DNA of 64,000 bases, taken from the NCBI GenBank assembly GCA_963707145.1, contig CAVPOQ010000004.1, positions 310,001 to 374,000 on the forward strand. The letters run 5' to 3'. Below, piece by piece: positions 1-8,096 of the stretch. Under the pieces are notes generated by a model, which was not told the origin of the DNA, ran no database searches, and worked only from the letters and a program-made list of their open reading frames with translations. The position numbers were made by a program, and so were the translations under genes. Numbering within the stretch: position 1 is the first letter of the stretch; every line of letters begins with the position of its first letter. The DNA is from RPQJ01 sp963707145. GTDB lineage: Bacteria > Pseudomonadota > Gammaproteobacteria > Steroidobacterales > Steroidobacteraceae.

Positions 1-2
1 CC

Positions 3-467
3 TATCCGGTGGCGGCTAGCGTGGCGGTGCCGCAGGGATTGAAGTCGGCGAACTTCGACGTTGCCACCAACGCGGTGCTGGCGAAGAGTTCGGCCACGAT
101 CTCGGGCACGGCCAACGGCATCACCAAGTCCAGGAAGCTGACGGTGAACGTCGCGGCGTCGGTGAGCCCGACGAGCCTCAAGTTCGGCAGCGTGCCAGTC
201 GGCACGACGAGCGGACCACTGAACGCGACCCTCACCAACAATGGCGTCGTCCCGTTCGCGGTGAACGGCATCAGCCTCACGGGCACCGGCGCGTCGTGGT
301 ACGCGCAGACGAATAACTGCCCGGCGAGCCTGGCCGCGGGGGCCTCTTGCACGATCTCAGTGACGTTCACGCCTCAGGCGGCGGCGACGAAGTCCGCAAA
401 GCTCATGATCGCCACCAGCGCGACGGCGACGCCGCTCAGCGTGTCGCTGTCGGGAACGGGAATCTAG
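3..467 (+). CDS. Choice-of-anchor D (ASH-type) domain protein, C-terminal part
   Basis: The reading frame is open through the left edge, so the N-terminus is missing and only about 154 residues are visible. The visible part has the beta-rich pattern of choice-of-anchor D/ASPM-SPD2-Hydin domains: an SPTSLKFGSVPVGTTSG start, a 'LTNNG..PFAVNGISLTGTG' strand pair, an NNCPASLAAGASCTISVTFTP block with two cysteines, and a closing LSVSLSGTGI. These modules occur in large exported, often surface-attached proteins of high-GC Proteobacteria. No ligand can be inferred. A strong hairpin terminator follows the stop codon. The frame assignment is certain; the full protein size is unknown. Confidence 0.8.
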   Translation, partial: YPVAASVAVPQGLKSANFDVATNAVLAKSSATISGTANGITKSRKLTVNVAASVSPTSLKFGSVPVGTTSGPLNATLTNNGVVPFAVNGISLTGTGASWYAQTNNCPASLAAGASCTISVTFTPQAAATKSAKLMIATSATATPLSVSLSGTGI

Positions 468-501
468 CTGACGGACCGAGCTGCCATCGCTCGGCATCGA
501 G

Positions 502-530
502 GAGCCCCGGCCAGTCCGGGGCTCTTCGTT
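502..530 (+). terminator. Rho-independent terminator of the anchor-D gene
   Basis: Perfect 9-bp stem GAGCCCCGG/CCGGGGCTC (502-510 and 516-524) with a 5-nt loop, followed by TTCGTT. It lies 35 bases after the stop of the left-edge gene. Confidence 0.8.
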
Positions 531-1018
531 AATGGCGATCGGATGGGGCGATCCGGTGCATCCGTGGATCCAAGGACGTTAACCTGATGCCCAGGTCGCG
601 GGGTCTCGCGATCGCGTCCGTGGATCGCCCGACTTGGCCGAACGGAGAGGGATAGGCGTCAGCGGCGGCTCCATCCATCCGCCGGCCTCAATCAGGCGCA
701 GCTCGATGCCGAGCTCGTGTCCGCACTGATCGAGGTCGGACTCGTCCGTGTAGACGAGAGAGCAGCGCGAGCAACGAGGGGGTATCTTTGGGGGTATCCA
801 GCCCGAGGTCCAAGCAGCGCGGCTCTCTGCATCAATCGGTTGGACGAACTTTGCGGGAGTCCCCCTCACCAGCAAATTCCTCCCGTGGCGCGACCGGCTA
901 TTTCGTCCCATCAGCTTTCCCACGCGGGTCCATGGCGGGCAGCAGGCCGCGCGCCGGTGATCGTGGGCGAACGAGCCGGCGGGGGTGACCCCCACCTCGC
1001 CGGGCGATGGCAACAACG
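531..1018. other. Gene-poor stretch, no supported gene
   Basis: No frame here looks like a real protein on either strand. A minus-strand frame around 640-780 would encode a CSRC...DQCGHELGIE segment resembling a damaged zinc ribbon, but it has no credible start and is not called. The only structured signal is a pair of direct GGGGGTATC repeats at 778-798, described separately. Confidence 0.5.
778..798. repeat. Direct repeat GGGGGTATC x2
   Basis: Two identical 9-mers GGGGGTATC at 778-786 and 790-798 are separated by TTT. From memory, short G-rich repeats of this type sit near attachment sites of tyrosine recombinases as arm-type sites. No integrase is present here, so a relic of a departed element is only a guess. 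Confidence 0.35.
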
Positions 1019-1312
1019 CTACGACTCGTAGTCGCTGTCGCGCCTTCCGGGCCGCTTGCGCCGCTCCATGCCCTTGCGGGCGAAGACCACCCGCGCGTGC
1101 TCGTCCTGGCGTCGCGGGCCCTGGCGCCGGTCCGCGAAGTGCCGGTAGACGCAGGTGCAGTCCGCAGGGCGGTCGCAGGTCTTGAGCGGCAGCAACGGCG
1201 CCTCGGCCGACAGCAGGCGCAGGTTCTTGAGCAGCCGCGCCGCCTCGCACGCGCCGGCGCCTGCGATGACCTCCACGCAGTGGTACTTCAGCCTTGGCTT
1301 CCCTGGGGTCAT
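1019..1312 (-). CDS. Small conserved Cys-containing protein of unknown function
   Basis: Encodes 97 residues from the ATG at 1312. The frame extends further upstream with a TTG, but the conserved-looking part begins at MTPGKPRLKYHCVEV. Features seen are HCVEV at the start, an 'ACEAARLLKNLRLLSAEAPLLPL' middle, KTCDRPADCTCVYRHFADRR with three cysteines, and an Arg/Lys-rich tail. I recognise this layout (HC...RFLSxEAPxLPLxxC...C.C.Y.H..DRR) as a small uncharacterised protein common in Gammaproteobacteria. The clustered cysteines could bind a metal, which is an inference. It stands alone between gene-poor stretches. Confidence 0.7.
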   Translation of the reverse strand: MTPGKPRLKYHCVEVIAGAGACEAARLLKNLRLLSAEAPLLPLKTCDRPADCTCVYRHFADRRQGPRRQDEHARVVFARKGMERRKRPGRRDSDYES

Positions 1313-2259
1313 GGACAGATGCCTCGTCGCCTGTCCTCGCGCGCGCAGTGCCCGTACGGCGTCCTGCGGCCCCACGCAAGGCAGCGGCACGCGGAGTGGA
1401 GTGCTGGTCGTGCTGGTGACGACGCACGGCCTCGCGGCCCTGCTGCAGGCCACGGCCAGCCTGAGGGTGACCGCGGCGGTGCACGAGACGAGCGCCAAGG
1501 CGCGATTCTGGCCTGCATGAAGACTCCCTTCTCCTGCCCGTTACGACCGATGTTCGGCCTCGGTCGCGTGAGCCAAGCTGCCCGGCGTCCGCCGGAGCTT
1601 TCACAGATATCGTCTACTCCGGCGCGTGACGGCGGGCAGTCGGGCTTGCCGAGATGCCCGCGCAGTGCCGCACATGGCGGACTTGGCGACAGCACCGCGC
1701 TATGCCGACCCCGATCGCCACGCGACTTCGTGCCGGGGCGCACTGCTGGGACTTGCGCATCGCAGCGGCACCTGCGAAGTTGATGTTCGCGCGGAAGTGG
1801 TCGGCAAAGACATCCCGGAAAGTCATCGAAGTCATGCAAGGAGCGGGACGCTGAAAATTAGTTCAGTTGCTCCCGTGCCTGGCACGGACTTGCGGCTCGG
1901 TGACCCGATGCCGAAGGGCGAGCGTCGTCGCGCCCGTGAGGACGGAGGGCATGGTCGACATGCAGACTAAATTGCTGGATGGCTGGTCCGGCGACTGCTG
2001 CCGTACCCGACCGCGCTCGGGCCGCGTATCTCGTCGACACCGGCTTCCTGCGCTAGAGGCCCTGGCATGACCGAAGTGTAGGCTGGCGTCGCTCGGTCGA
2101 AGTTTCGATACCGCATCTCGGCGCGAGGTGCAACGTGCCGCTCGAGGAGGCCACGAGCCTCGCAGTGACGAAGACATGGATCACGGCTCATGGCAGACCT
2201 GCGCTTCGAACTGCGCCGGGCGCTCGACACCGAACGGCGTCAGCTGCTGAATTCACATC
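1313..2259. other. Gene-poor stretch, no supported gene
   Basis: About 950 bases without a frame I can defend. Candidate frames on both strands (for example 1654-1854 plus or 1614-1835 minus) have unlike-protein composition and no recognisable motif. Local GC is lower than in the surrounding coding DNA, which fits non-coding or decayed sequence. The broken PEP-CTERM gene follows directly. Confidence 0.5.
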
Positions 2260-2584
2260 GTGTGTTGGTCGTCGCGATCCGGGCCAAAGCGGCTGGTCTC
2301 GTCCCCGACGGGGCTGATCGACATGGGACGTGCAACGGCCGGCGAATACACGCTGGCGGTCATCGCACAGCCGGGCTTCTCGGGCGGGATGGCGACCGCG
2401 CCGCCCAACCCGCTGGGCACCGAGTGGTTTACCAGACCCGCTTGCGCCGAACTGGACGGCGACGAACTTCAACATGGGGTGGCGCGTCGGGGCCATCGAC
2501 GCGACGGTGCCGGAGCCCGGGACGCTGGCGCTGCTCGGTCTCGGCCTCGCCGGTCTCGGCCTGGGTCGGCGGCGAACGGCGTAA
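2260..2584 (+). pseudogene. Frameshifted PEP-CTERM protein remnant
   Basis: The last 25 residues (VPEPGTLALLGLGLAGLGL followed by GRRRTA) form a textbook PEP-CTERM exosortase sorting signal: VPEP motif, hydrophobic helix, Arg cluster. The frame holding the signal reads credibly only from about 2430 (DPLAPNWTATNFNMGW...). Upstream, the plausible sequence (LIDMGRATAGEYTLAVIAQ, then ...NPLGTEW) is in the preceding frame, so there is a single-base shift around 2428-2440. No signal peptide or good start is visible, so the 5' end is arbitrary. It is either a decayed gene or an assembly indel in a short gene. Confidence 0.6.
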
Positions 2585-2660
2585 CGGGCACTGATCGCAG
2601 CGGGGAGCCCGCTCGTGGCAGATGTCATACAAAGCGGTGCGATTTTACGGACGGTAACTT

Positions 2661-2686
2661 GGGCCGGTGACTTGTACCACCGGCCC
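2661..2686. other. 9-bp inverted repeat ahead of the VPLPA-CTERM gene
   Basis: GGGCCGGTG at 2661-2669 and CACCGGCCC at 2678-2686 form a perfect hairpin with an 8-nt spacer. There is no T-tract, so it is not a standard terminator. It lies between the PEP-CTERM remnant and the next gene, where it could act as a weak terminator or an operator. Confidence 0.4.
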
Positions 2687-2766
2687 GGATTATGTAAATA
2701 AAGTCCAGCCGGTGCGTGCCGAGTCGGTAATCGGTTGATTGATCAGGACGTGTCGAGGATGACGAC

Positions 2767-3363
2767 ATGAAGTCAGCGTTCCAGGCAGTCATGGCGGCGA
2801 CCGCGCTGCTGGTCGCCAGTCCGGCCGACGCCGCGCTCGTCTACAGCGCAGCGGCGCCCGCCGGCGCACCGCAGGGACCGCTGGCGTTCACGACGGCGAA
2901 CGCGTTCGTCACCACACCGGCGACGGGCACCGTGGCGAGCGTCAAGCGGGCGCCGCTCGGCTTCTCGTCGACGGATCCTTACTCGCTCATCACGAAGGGC
3001 GGCATCGCCACGATCAGCTTCGCGACCGGAGTGTCGAGCTTCTCGTTCCTGTGGGGCTCGCCCGACAAGTACAACTTCGTCGACATCGCCACGAACAACC
3101 TGGCGACAACCACCTTCGGTGGGGCCGACCTCGGCACGCTGGCCGGCTTCTCCAATTTCGGCAGCAACGCGAACACCAAACTGTTCACGATCAGCGCAAC
3201 CAACGGGACGCTGATCAACGCGCTCACCTTCCGCTCGACAGGCGTGGCGTTCGAGCTCGGTGCGGCGCAGACGGTCGTGCCACTGCCGGCGGCGGCGTGG
3301 CTGCTGCTCTCGGGCCTGGCGGGGCTTGGCCTGCTCGGTCGACGGCGAATCGCCGCGGCCTGA
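2767..3363 (+). CDS. VPLPA-CTERM sorting-domain protein
   Basis: Encodes 198 residues. Residues 1-22 are a Sec signal peptide (MKSAFQAVMAATALLVASPADA). The body is rich in Thr, Ser, Asn and Phe and reads like a secreted beta protein of the PEP-CTERM class (GGIATISFATGVSSFSFLWGSPD). The C-terminus carries VPLPAAAWLLLSGLAGLGLL followed by GRRR, the VPLPA variant of the exosortase recognition signal. The protein should be exported, processed at this tail by an exosortase and delivered to the surface or matrix. No exosortase gene lies in this window. GAGGATGAC precedes the ATG and a strong terminator follows. The specific function is unknown. Confidence 0.85.
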   Translation: MKSAFQAVMAATALLVASPADAALVYSAAAPAGAPQGPLAFTTANAFVTTPATGTVASVKRAPLGFSSTDPYSLITKGGIATISFATGVSSFSFLWGSPDKYNFVDIATNNLATTTFGGADLGTLAGFSNFGSNANTKLFTISATNGTLINALTFRSTGVAFELGAAQTVVPLPAAAWLLLSGLAGLGLLGRRRIAAA

Positions 3364-3392
3364 ATCGCCAGGGGCCGCCGACATCCGCATCG

Positions 3393-3420
3393 AAACCCCG
3401 CTTCGGCGGGGTTTCTGCTT
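3393..3420 (+). terminator. Rho-independent terminator after the VPLPA-CTERM gene
   Basis: Perfect 9-bp stem AAACCCCGC/GCGGGGTTT with a TTCG tetraloop (3393-3414), followed by CTGCTT. It separates this gene from the downstream symporter. Confidence 0.85.
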
Positions 3421-3497
3421 CGTGGAGGATCGTCGCGCTTGCGGCCGGAGCGCCGCTTGGCCAAAGTGCGCGCTGCATCCGCCGTCCAGGAACCGCA

Positions 3498-4814
3498 ATG
3501 GCCGAATCCCTCGACAACCGACTGGCCAACCGGATCCTGGTGGGGCTCGCCGTCGGCGCCGCGGCCGGCGCGCTCGTGCAGCTCGCGGCGCCGGCGGCAC
3601 CGGCGCTGCTCACGGGCGCGCAGTGGTTCGCCACCCACGTCTGCGACCCGCTCGGGCAGGTCTTCCTGCGCATGCTGTTCTTCGTGGTGATCCCGCTGGT
3701 GTTCGCCTCGCTCGCCAACGGCGTGCTGCAGCTCGGCGAACTCTCCTACCTCGGGCCGCTCGCCGGCCGCACGTTCCTGCTGTTCTTCCTCAACATGGCG
3801 ATCGCGGCCACGCTCGGCCTGTTGATGATGAACGTGCTGCAGCCGGGCAACCGGCTCGACGAAGAGACCTCGGCGCGGCTCATCCAGGAGTACAGCGGAC
3901 AGGCGGCGAAGCACGTCGAGACCAGCGAGACGCGGCCCCAGATGACGCCGTCGGGGGTCGTGGACATGTTCATGCCGCGCAACCTGTTCGGTGCCTTCGT
4001 CGGCAACCAGCGCAACATGCTCGGCGATGTGCTGCCGCTGATCGTGTTCGCGATCCTGGTGGGTGCGGCGGGCCTGAGCCTGCCGCGCGAACGGCGACAG
4101 CGGCTGCAGGACGGCCTCGAGACCGTCAACGATCTCATGACCGGCATCGTGCACTTCGCGCTGCGGCTGGCGCCCTACGCGGTGCCGGCGATGATCTTCA
4201 GCGTAGTCGTGAAGGTCGGCCTCGACATCCTGCTCGCGCTCGGGCTGTTCGTGCTCGGCTGCGTGGCGATGCTGCTGCTGCACCTGTTCGGCACGATGTC
4301 GCTGTGGCTCAGGTTCCTCGCCAGGCGCAACCCGGTGGAGTTCTTCCGCCAGATCAAGGACGTGCTCGTCACGGCGTTCTCCACGAGCTCGAGCAGCGCG
4401 ACGCTGCCGGCGGCGATGGCGGCCGCGCGCGAGCGCCTCGGCGTCGCGCCCTCCACGGCCGGGTTCGTGCTGCCGCTCGGCACGACGATGAACATGAGCG
4501 GCACGGCGCTCTACGAAGGCTGCGTCGTGCTGTTCGTCGCGCAGGTGTTCGGCGTGCACCTCGACATGGTCGAGCAGATCACGCTGGTGCTGCTCTCGGT
4601 GCTGAGCGCGGTCGCGGTGGCCGCGATCCCGGGCGGTTCGCTGCCGCTGATCGCGGGACTGCTGGTGACCTTCGGCATTCCGCCGGAGGGCATCGGCATC
4701 ATCCTCGGGGTGGACCGCATCCTCGACATGACCCGCACCATGACCAACGTCGGCTCCGACGTGGTGACGACGGTGGTGGTGGACGCAGGCCAGAAGGCCC
4801 GCGGCATGGCCTGA
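3498..4814 (+). CDS. Dicarboxylate/amino acid:cation symporter (DAACS family)
   Basis: Encodes 438 residues, normal for the family, from an ATG preceded by CCAGGAA. It is an inner-membrane protein that moves C4-dicarboxylates or acidic/neutral amino acids with Na+ or H+. Family hallmarks are the serine-rich re-entrant loop AFSTSSSSATLP at about residue 293, the NMSGTA motif at about 331 (the NMDGT-like cation site), the second hairpin AAIPGGSLPL, and DRILDMTRTMTNVGSD in TM8. The loop carrying ETSETRPQMTP at about 140 is periplasmic. The Asp/Arg pattern of TM8 (D..R.MTNV.SD) fits dicarboxylate or glutamate/aspartate better than neutral amino acids, but the substrate is inferred. The next gene, a stress protein, starts 121 bases on. 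Confidence 0.88.
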   Translation: MAESLDNRLANRILVGLAVGAAAGALVQLAAPAAPALLTGAQWFATHVCDPLGQVFLRMLFFVVIPLVFASLANGVLQLGELSYLGPLAGRTFLLFFLNMAIAATLGLLMMNVLQPGNRLDEETSARLIQEYSGQAAKHVETSETRPQMTPSGVVDMFMPRNLFGAFVGNQRNMLGDVLPLIVFAILVGAAGLSLPRERRQRLQDGLETVNDLMTGIVHFALRLAPYAVPAMIFSVVVKVGLDILLALGLFVLGCVAMLLLHLFGTMSLWLRFLARRNPVEFFRQIKDVLVTAFSTSSSSATLPAAMAAARERLGVAPSTAGFVLPLGTTMNMSGTALYEGCVVLFVAQVFGVHLDMVEQITLVLLSVLSAVAVAAIPGGSLPLIAGLLVTFGIPPEGIGIILGVDRILDMTRTMTNVGSDVVTTVVVDAGQKARGMA

Positions 4815-4935
4815 GGCGGGCGTCCGCACACCCGTCCGGTAGGTAGAACCCGCCTGCGGGCGCCGGCCGGCGCAAGGGGTCCACGGCGTATCCTTGCTCC
4901 GTCAGACACAGCGCAACGCTTTGCGAGGAGGTCCC

Positions 4936-5853
4936 ATGGACGCCCTGCGCAACATCCTTGTCCTGATGGAGCCCGGCAGCGAGACGCAGCCCGCGTTCGC
5001 CGCTGCGCTCACGCTCGCGGTCCGCTTCGGCGCACGGCTCGAGCTGCTGATGGTCGACTACCAGGACCTGCATCCGGCGTATTTCTCGACGCCCTCGGCC
5101 AGCGCGCAGGAGTTCCAGAACTCGGTGCTCTCCGCGCACCGCCAGGTCCTCGAGCGACTGTCGCGGCGCGCGGCGGAGCAGGGGGTGACGGCGCTCGGCG
5201 AGGCGCTCTGGGGCACGCCGTTCCACGAGGTCGTGCTCGCGCGCGTCGCCGCCACGCGCCCCGACCTGGTCGTGAAGCACAGCGTGCACCACAACCGCAT
5301 CGAGCGGACGCTGTTCACGGGCTCCGACTGGCACCTGATCCGCGAGTGCCCGGCGCCGCTGCTGATGGTGAAGGACCCGGCGCGGCTCGAGGGCGTGCCG
5401 CTGCTGGTGTGCGTCGACCCGATGCACGCCCACGACAAGCCGGCGGCGCTCGACCACCGCCTGCTCGGCACCGCCGCGTTGCTCGCCGGGCCGCTCGGCG
5501 ACGAGATCCACGCCCTGCACGTGTACTCGGTGCCGGCGCCGGTGACCGTGATCGGCGACGCGTACATCGCCGCGGCCGCCGTGGCGCCGACCGACGCCAC
5601 GGTCGAGCACGCCACAACCGCGCTGCGCGCACTCGTCGCGTCGCACGCGCTGCCGGCGGGACGTGCCCGCGTCCGCGTCGGCCCGCCGGCACGCGAGATC
5701 CTCGACGAGGCGCGACGCCTCGAGGCGGGCATCGTGGTGATGGGTGCCGTGTCGCGCGGTCGCCTCGACCGCTGGTTCATCGGCAACACGGCCGAGGCCG
5801 TGCTCGACCGGCTGTCGTGCAACGTCTGGGTGGAGAAGCTGCCGCAGGCCTGA
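4936..5853 (+). CDS. Tandem universal stress protein (UspE-like)
   Basis: Encodes 305 residues from the ATG at 4936, preceded by a strong GAGGAGG. An upstream in-frame start would lose this ribosome site. It contains two Usp domains, about 1-145 (starting DALRNILVLMEPGSE) and about 150-300 (starting GVPLLVCVD). The second ends with the nucleotide-binding loop pattern GIVVMGAVSRGRLDRWFIGNTAEAV (G-x2-G-x9-G-S/T). The first ends in KHSVHHN...LFTGSDWHLIRECPAPLLMV. UspE-type proteins help survival during stasis and stress. It converges on the phosphotransferase pseudogene and heads a stress-like group. Confidence 0.88.
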   Translation: MDALRNILVLMEPGSETQPAFAAALTLAVRFGARLELLMVDYQDLHPAYFSTPSASAQEFQNSVLSAHRQVLERLSRRAAEQGVTALGEALWGTPFHEVVLARVAATRPDLVVKHSVHHNRIERTLFTGSDWHLIRECPAPLLMVKDPARLEGVPLLVCVDPMHAHDKPAALDHRLLGTAALLAGPLGDEIHALHVYSVPAPVTVIGDAYIAAAAVAPTDATVEHATTALRALVASHALPAGRARVRVGPPAREILDEARRLEAGIVVMGAVSRGRLDRWFIGNTAEAVLDRLSCNVWVEKLPQA

Positions 5854-5860
5854 GCGCCGG

Positions 5861-7448
5861 TCAGGACGCGAGTCGCGCGCGGACTGCCTCGAGCAGCGTG
5901 TCCGCGACCTCGGGCCGGGCGGTGTCTGCCGGCAGCACGAACGCCCGCTCGCGATCGTCGAAGTCCTCCCACCAGCCCGGCTGGCGCGCCAGCACCTCGA
6001 GGCCCGCTTCCGAGGCGTCGTCGCGCGCCGCGCTGCGCCCGGCGACCCGTCGCCGCAGCAGTTCCTCCGGCGCGTGGCAGTGCACGATCAGCGCGTGCGC
6101 GCCGCCGACTGCGAGCGAGGTCGAGGAAGCTCGCGCGCTCGTCGCGGCGCAGGAACGCGGCGTCCACCACGAGGCTCTCGCCAGCCTCGAGCGCGGCGTC
6201 GGCACACTGGCGCAGCCGCTCGTAGGTGCGTTCGTTGAACTGCAGCGTGTAGATGCCGCCGTCGGGCGGCGAGCGGGAATCCGCCAGCGGGGCGAATCCG
6301 GCGAGGCGCTTGCGCTCGACGTCGGAGCGCAGGTGCAGGGCGCCGAGCGCCGGCGCGAGGCGGCGCGCGAGCCAGGTCTTCCCGGATCCCGACAGCCCGC
6401 TCGTGAGCAGCAGTACCGGGCGCCGCGGAGCGAGGCGTGCCGCGGCCCAGTCGAGGTAGCGCAGGCAGTTCGTCACGGAGGATTCGCGCCGTGCCGAGGC
6501 GGGCGGCGCCTGCAGCGCCTCGAGCGCCGCGACCTTGGCGCGCACCAGTGCGCGGTAACACTCGTAGCAGGGCAGCATCGGCAGTCCCGCGAAGTCGCCG
6601 AGCGTCTCGCACCAGGCCTGCAGGGCCGCGCGCCTGAGGTCGGCGCGGCCGCGCTCGGCGAGGTCCATCGTGAGAAAGGCGATGTCGTTCACGACGTCGA
6701 TCCAGCGCAACTCGGGATCGAACTCGATGCCGTCGAACGGCGTGAGCACGCCCTGCCAGCGCACGACGTTGCCGCAGTGGAGGTCGCCGTGGCACTCGCG
6801 GATCCAGCCCTGCGACTGGCGTTCGAGCATCGGTTCGCGCCGCCCGTCGAGCACTCCCTCGAGCCGCTGCTCGAGTGCGGCGAGCTGCGCCGCGCGCGGG
6901 GCGCATTCCGGCAGGGCGCGCAGCTCCTCGAAGTTCGCGAGCATCACGCGCCGCACCGTGGCGGGACTGCCATGCGCCCCGTGGTTCGCGGCCGCGGCCT
7001 GCGCGTGCAGGCGGGCGACGGCGGCGCCGAGGCCGGCGATCGCCGCCGCGGTCCACCGCGCCCGCGGCGAGCAGCGCAGGGAGTTCCTCGCGCGCGTCGA
7101 ACTGCCGCATCCGCACCGCGTACTCGAGGGCGCGCCCTGCGGCGTCGACGCGCGGTGCCTCGGCGCTGCCGCCGATGGCGCTCACGCCGAGATACAGCCC
7201 GGGTGCGTGCCGCCGGTTGAGGCGCACTTCCTCCTCGCACAGCACGCGCCGCCGCTCGAGCGTGGAGTAGTCGAGGAACTTCAGGCGCAGCGGCTTCTTG
7301 ATCTTGTAGGCATAGTCCCCGTGAGCAGCACCCACGAGACGTGCGTCTCGGCGAGGCCGATCGGAGTCGCGACCGGATGCGGATAGGCCCCGGCGCGCAG
7401 CAGTCCGGCGATCGGCGGCGGTGGCGTGGGGGTGATCGCGGACGCCAT
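5861..7448 (-). pseudogene. Bifunctional aminoglycoside phosphotransferase-like/AAA ATP-binding protein, three frameshifts
   Basis: Joined across frames this gives a protein of about 525 residues. The N-terminal half is APH-like (YAYKIKKPLRLKFLDYSTLE near the start, then CHGDLHCGNVV and the GIEFDPELRWIDVVNDIAFL catalytic region). The C-terminal half is a P-loop kinase-like domain (Walker A GLSGSGKTWLARRLA, then RSDVERKRLAG). The start ATG at 7448 gives MASAITPTPPPPIAGLLRAG. The frame breaks at about 7318 (in CCCC), about 7043 and about 6115. Each break is explained by one base, or two in the opposite sense. All catalytic motifs survive, which favours recent decay or sequencing indels over an old relic. 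An intact APH-only paralogue lies at 9079-10119. Confidence 0.75.
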
Positions 7449-7619
7449 GTGCGTTTCGGGGCGTGCGCGCCCGATTGGTGTCTCGTCCGGGCTCTTCCGG
7501 GCAGTGTACGCTTGCGGCACGGCTCCCGAATCCCTGCGGCTAATGCCTATTCTCGGGGTCGGGCGCCGTTCGACAATGAACCCGTAACCCCAGGGGCAGA
7601 CAGCGGAGGAACTCGTACC

Positions 7620-7973
7620 GTGACCATCCCCGTCCAGATCACCTTCCGCCACATGGAATCCTCGACCGCGGTGGAAACCCGCGTCCGGGAACTCGCCAAT
7701 CACTTGGGCGTCTTCAGCGACCGCATCCAGTCGTGCCGTGTCGTCGTCGACTCGCCACACCGTCACCACCACCAGGGCAAGGTGTTCAACGTGAAGGTGC
7801 AGCTCGCGTTGCCGGGGGAGGACGTGGTCGTGGACATGGAGCGTCCGCAGCGCGACGGCCACGAGGACGTGTACGTCGTGATTCGCGACGCCTTCGACGC
7901 CGCCAAGCGGCAGCTGCAGGCGCGCATGTCGAGCCTGCGCGGCGACGAGAAGCGCCGCGAAAGCCCGGAGTGA
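7620..7973 (+). CDS. HPF/RaiA family ribosome-associated protein
   Basis: Encodes 117 residues starting at GTG 7620 with GGAGGA nine bases upstream; no credible protein lies before it. The N-terminal pattern VTIPVQITFRHMESSTAVETRVRELANHLG followed by SCRVVVDSPHRHHHQGKVFNVKVQLALPG matches the beta-alpha-beta-beta-beta-alpha fold of ribosome hibernation factors. These bind the 30S decoding region and protect idle ribosomes. It is the short form, lacking the long-HPF C-terminal domain. Stress protein, PRPP synthetase and phosphoribosyltransferase neighbours suggest a quiescence or energy-stress role, which is inferred from context. Confidence 0.82.
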   Translation: MTIPVQITFRHMESSTAVETRVRELANHLGVFSDRIQSCRVVVDSPHRHHHQGKVFNVKVQLALPGEDVVVDMERPQRDGHEDVYVVIRDAFDAAKRQLQARMSSLRGDEKRRESPE

Positions 7974-8096
7974 ATGCGCGCCGGATCCGCGCGCAGCGCC
8001 GCGGAGCACCGCCGTGTCGTCGAGGCGGAGGGTGCGTTGCGGATCTGCGCCGCGCCGCGCGGTTCGGCGCGCCCGTGCGCGTGAAGGCCTGACTGC

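Noticed and set aside
717..1031. Plus-strand frame of 104 codons in the gene-poor stretch
   Set aside because: No protein-like pattern, weak start context, overlaps the end of the better supported minus-strand gene.
579..1604. Long minus-strand frame of 341 codons
   Set aside because: Composition is Arg/Pro/Ala-rich shadow type, it has no recognised domain, and the real protein in the same area is the 97-residue frame ending at 1019.
1654..1854. Plus-strand frame of 66 codons
   Set aside because: No homology recognised and no ribosome site; too short to support without a database search.
2979..4829. Long minus-strand frame opposite the symporter
   Set aside because: Pure mirror of a high-GC coding gene; His/Arg/Asp-rich residues typical of an antisense frame.
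4815..4935. Small GC-rich hairpins upstream of the stress protein gene
   Set aside because: Short stems such as CCCGC/GCGGG occur by chance at 70% GC and no T-run follows.
7974..8096. Possible small gene between HPF and prs
   Set aside because: An ATG follows the HPF stop, but the short product is Arg/Ala-rich and has no ribosome site; best seen as an untranslated leader.
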